Position numbers and translations under genes: made by a program
In this document: piece after piece, positions 34,942 through 37,736 of the stretch
How positions within the stretch are numbered: position 1 is the first letter of the stretch
Layout: every line of letters begins with the position of its first letter
The notes under the pieces: model-generated
The model's input: only the letters and a program-made list of their open reading frames with translations
Told to the model about the DNA's origin: nothing
Databases searched by the model: none
From: Candidatus Parvarchaeota archaeon
GTDB lineage: Archaea; Nanobdellota; Nanobdellia; Parvarchaeales; Parvarchaeaceae
Reading direction: 5' to 3'
NCBI GenBank assembly: GCA_023380615.1
Contig: JAMCRO010000009.1
Location: forward strand, 1-37,736
Length of the DNA stretch: 37,736 bases

Positions 34942-36828
34942 TTACTTAAGACGCAGAGCATCCAATACATGCGGTGCATGCGTCTCTACCCTGAATCTCT
35001 TTCTTATATAACTGGAAAGCTCCAGTATCTTTCCTTCTTCACCGTGCCCTATTATTATTTTCCTTGGTCTTGGCCTTATGTCGTTTACAAATCTTTCCAG
35101 CTGCTTTCTATCAGAGTGGCCGGAAAATCCTTCTATTGAATACACCAATGCACTTACGGAGAAATGTCTCAGTTTTCCATTAAGCTCGATGTCAACTTCT
35201 CTTCCACCGTTCTGTATAGTTCTTCCGAGCGTCCCAACTCCCTGATAAGAAACAAGAACTACTGCATTCTTCGGATCTTCGCACAAGTTTGCAAAGTAGC
35301 TTACTGCAGGTCCGCCGTTTAACATTCCGGAGGTTGCAAGTATGATTGCGGGCCCCCCTGCAAGAACCTGCTGCCTTTCTTCCTCGCTGACAGTGTGCTT
35401 GAATATCGGTGACAAGAATGGGTTGTTGTGCGCTATTATCCTGTTTCTCGTTTCGCTGTTCATGAACTCGGGGTAAACAGTGTAAATTGCAGTTACATCC
35501 CAGAGCATTCCATCTACTATTACAGTAGCTTCAGGCAAAAGTCCGTAGCGCTGCCATTCTTCTATGAGAAGCATTAATTCCTGTGCCCTTCCAACTCCAA
35601 GTACTGGCACCAGCACTTTGCCGTTGTTTGCTATGGTTTTGCTTATTATATCAAGGAAGAACTGTTCTGTTTCGGTTCTGGACGGCTGTGTGTCCGAATC
35701 CCCGCCGTAAGTGCTTTCCATTATGAGCGTTTCCACCCTTTCAAACTGCGTTTCTGCCCTGTTCAGCGTCTTTGAATTGTCATACTTAAAATCTCCAGTA
35801 TAAAGTACATTATAAAAGCCGTTCCCTATGTTCAAATGAATCATCGCAGATCCAAGAATGTGACCGGCATTGTGCAGCGTTATTCTTATATCCGGAGTAA
35901 TATCCGTAACTTCATGGAAAGGCAGCGTTATTGAGTGTTTAAGCATATTTTTTACGTCGTCAACATCAAACAGCAGTTTAGAGTTTGTCCTGCTTGCCAG
36001 GTTTATATAATCCAAATGAAGCAAGGTCATAACATCCCTTGTTGGAGCGGTTGAATACACCGGGCCTTTGTAACCGTATTTGTAAAGTGCGGGAAGGAAA
36101 CCGCAGTGGTCTAAATGACTGTGCGTTATCACTACTGCTGCTAATTTTGAGATGTCAAACTCTGGAGCATCTACTCTTGGAACAGGTTCTTTAGGATTGC
36201 TTACATCGACTCCCGCATCTAAAAGGACGGAACTTATTGGCGTTTGCACCAATACGGCAGACCTTCCAACGTGTCTGAATGCACCCAGAGCGCTTATTCT
36301 TACCCAATACTTGTCGTCAACCTCGAATTTGGAGTTGTATATGCTTTCTCCGATTTCATTAAGCATTTTTCTCCTGAATTTTGAATTGTCATAAAGCATT
36401 TCTCTTATGGCCGTTACTATGTCGGATTTTATGAGCGGAGAACGTGCAAGTATGACCGACCAGCCGGTTTCTTCCTTTATTTTGTTTATACCTGCTTTTC
36501 TGTCTCCCGATAGAATTTCCGGCCTTTCAGCCTCTATAGTTACAATGCTTCTAGGCTCGTCAAACCAGAAATCGGTTATATGTGCCTCTCCGAAATCCAT
36601 CTTTCTTATCTTCTCTTCAGCTTCTTTTTCATTTAGAAGAAGAGAGGGATCAAGTCTTACTTCCACTCTTTTCTTTTCCTTGCTTACAAGGTTCCTTATG
36701 ATTTCCGTATTGTCAAGAAAGAAGTTCCTGTTCTTTGTGTATATAACTATGTTTGAAACCTCAAAGTTTATGTCTTCTATAAGGGACTTGTCAGCTATAA
36801 ATTCCGTTATTTCCTTTTTTATGTCCAT
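34942..36828 (-). CDS. aCPSF1/FttA-type KH + metallo-beta-lactamase/beta-CASP ribonuclease
   Basis: N-terminal KH-like region, VVITHSHLDHCGFLPALYKYGYKGPVYST, YTGDFKYDNSKTLNRAE, TSGMLNGGPAVSYFANL, FSGHSDRKQL, IIGHGEE. Confidence 0.95.
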   Translation of the reverse strand: MDIKKEITEFIADKSLIEDINFEVSNIVIYTKNRNFFLDNTEIIRNLVSKEKKRVEVRLDPSLLLNEKEAEEKIRKMDFGEAHITDFWFDEPRSIVTIEAERPEILSGDRKAGINKIKEETGWSVILARSPLIKSDIVTAIREMLYDNSKFRRKMLNEIGESIYNSKFEVDDKYWVRISALGAFRHVGRSAVLVQTPISSVLLDAGVDVSNPKEPVPRVDAPEFDISKLAAVVITHSHLDHCGFLPALYKYGYKGPVYSTAPTRDVMTLLHLDYINLASRTNSKLLFDVDDVKNMLKHSITLPFHEVTDITPDIRITLHNAGHILGSAMIHLNIGNGFYNVLYTGDFKYDNSKTLNRAETQFERVETLIMESTYGGDSDTQPSRTETEQFFLDIISKTIANNGKVLVPVLGVGRAQELMLLIEEWQRYGLLPEATVIVDGMLWDVTAIYTVYPEFMNSETRNRIIAHNNPFLSPIFKHTVSEEERQQVLAGGPAIILATSGMLNGGPAVSYFANLCEDPKNAVVLVSYQGVGTLGRTIQNGGREVDIELNGKLRHFSVSALVYSIEGFSGHSDRKQLERFVNDIRPRPRKIIIGHGEEGKILELSSYIRKRFRVETHAPHVLDALRLK

Positions 36829-36907
36829 AATTTAATTCAAAGTATTTACCATAAGCTAAAATTCCAATAATCAGTTTATCCCATGAGATAAGTGAAAAAA
36901 GATGCAC

Positions 36908-37528
36908 TTACTTGCTTACTACCTTTTGTATTTCTTCGTCTGAAAGTTTCTTGTAGCCTTTCTTGTTCATTATTGCTATGTCTATTCCTTCCCCGGTATA
37001 AACATCTCTCCTTATCGAAGAAGATATTGCCTTGTATGCCAGTTTGATTCCCTCTTCCTCTGTCATGTTCTCTTTGTAATCTCCTTCAAGTACGCCGAGA
37101 GCGAATACTCCGCCACTGCCGGTCACGGTGAATTTGTCCTTTCCCTGTCCACCGGCTTCATCTATGGAGAAAAGCTTTGGTTCGCTGTCGTATCCTCCGA
37201 TTATAAACTCACCATAAATTAAATTCAATGAAAGTCTCTTGTTGAAAAGTATTGCACTCAGTAAGCTTACAGCTCCGTCAGTATCTAATTTTGAACCGGA
37301 CCTTATTTCATAAAGAGTAAGCTCTGATCTCATCAGTCTTACCATGGCCTGTAAATCGGCAACCATCCCTGCAGTGGTTATGCCTATCTTGTCACTTATT
37401 GCCATGACTTTTTCTGCGTTCTTGTTAGCGACTATGTGATCTGCGGTTGCTCTCCTGTCTGCTGCCAAGATTACTCCGTCCTTGTACACTAATCCCAATG
37501 TCGTTGTTCCTGTTTTTACTATGCTCAT
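36908..37528 (-). CDS. psmB: Proteasome beta subunit
   Basis: KTGTTTLGLVYKDGVILAADRRATA with the N-terminal Thr after a short propeptide; TGSGGVFALGVLE. Confidence 0.96.
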   Translation of the reverse strand: MSIVKTGTTTLGLVYKDGVILAADRRATADHIVANKNAEKVMAISDKIGITTAGMVADLQAMVRLMRSELTLYEIRSGSKLDTDGAVSLLSAILFNKRLSLNLIYGEFIIGGYDSEPKLFSIDEAGGQGKDKFTVTGSGGVFALGVLEGDYKENMTEEEGIKLAYKAISSSIRRDVYTGEGIDIAIMNKKGYKKLSDEEIQKVVSK

Positions 37529-37665
37529 ATAAGAATCTTAGTATTTTATTTACATTTCCTAATGACTTTGTTAGTATTTAAACTTTTCTTAATTTTTCTT
37601 AAACAGTTAATTTTATATATGCGTATTAGGCTAAGTATTAAACTAAGTATGACCAATATAATAAT

Positions 37666-37736
37666 ATGAAAGCAAGAACCTCTTTTACGATTGATGCGGA
37701 TGTTGTTGCAAAACTGGATTCTTTAGTCGATAACAT
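37666..37736 (+). CDS. Ribbon-helix-helix (CopG/Arc-like) protein, partial
   Basis: MKARTSFTIDADVVAKLDSLVDN.. typical RHH strand-helix start; truncated by the window end. Confidence 0.7.
   Translation, partial: MKARTSFTIDADVVAKLDSLVDN

Noticed and set aside
36872-36887. TTATC-CCATGA-GATAA inverted repeat between aCPSF1 and psmB
   Set aside because: Only 5-bp arms in AT-rich DNA; no T-tract or promoter context.
1-37736. CRISPR arrays, IS elements, rRNA
   Set aside because: No spaced repeat arrays, transposase-like ORFs or rRNA-like sequence noticed on reading both strands and the ORF track.

Overview
The window is about 37.7 kb of gene-dense archaeal chromosome. Lineage markers are EF-2, proteasome beta, an aCPSF1/FttA-type beta-CASP nuclease, Dph6-like ATPase, TruD, XPD-like helicase, HerA-like ATPase and an S-layer protein. 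The compact layout, tiny intergenic gaps and leaderless-looking TATA promoters would fit a small-genome (DPANN-like) archaeon, but that assignment is inference. Left to right the window holds: a surface-glycan block (glycosyltransferases, UDP-glucose to UDP-xylose genes, sulfatase-fold enzyme); an information-processing block (tRNA-Ser, MazG-like, HerA-like, XPD-like, MetRS-beta-like tRNA-binding protein, unusual tRNA-Gly); a pterin pair (FolE1 and RibD-C/DHFR-like); an S-layer gene with a structured leader and a strong terminator; a second glycosylation block; an orphan RelE-like toxin; EF-2; tRNA-Leu; Dph6; a tandem pair of uncharacterised paralogs; aCPSF1; proteasome beta; and the start of a ribbon-helix-helix protein. 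I saw no CRISPR array, rRNA or IS element. The signals most worth follow-up are (1) a tRNA-Gly(CCC) with G55/A18 and an eroded D-stem, recalling non-translational staphylococcal tRNA-Gly; (2) an isolated minus-strand unit of about 115 nt encoding the peptide MATKKKAAKKGKKKR with its own promoter and hairpin terminator; (3) a tandem duplicated orphan protein family; (4) a 19-nt perfect in-frame repeat bracketing an exported domain; (5) a two-hairpin S-layer 5' leader; and (6) a membrane-anchored thioredoxin-like protein without CxxC, inside a glycosyltransferase operon. All family calls come from motif recognition by eye; no searches were run.
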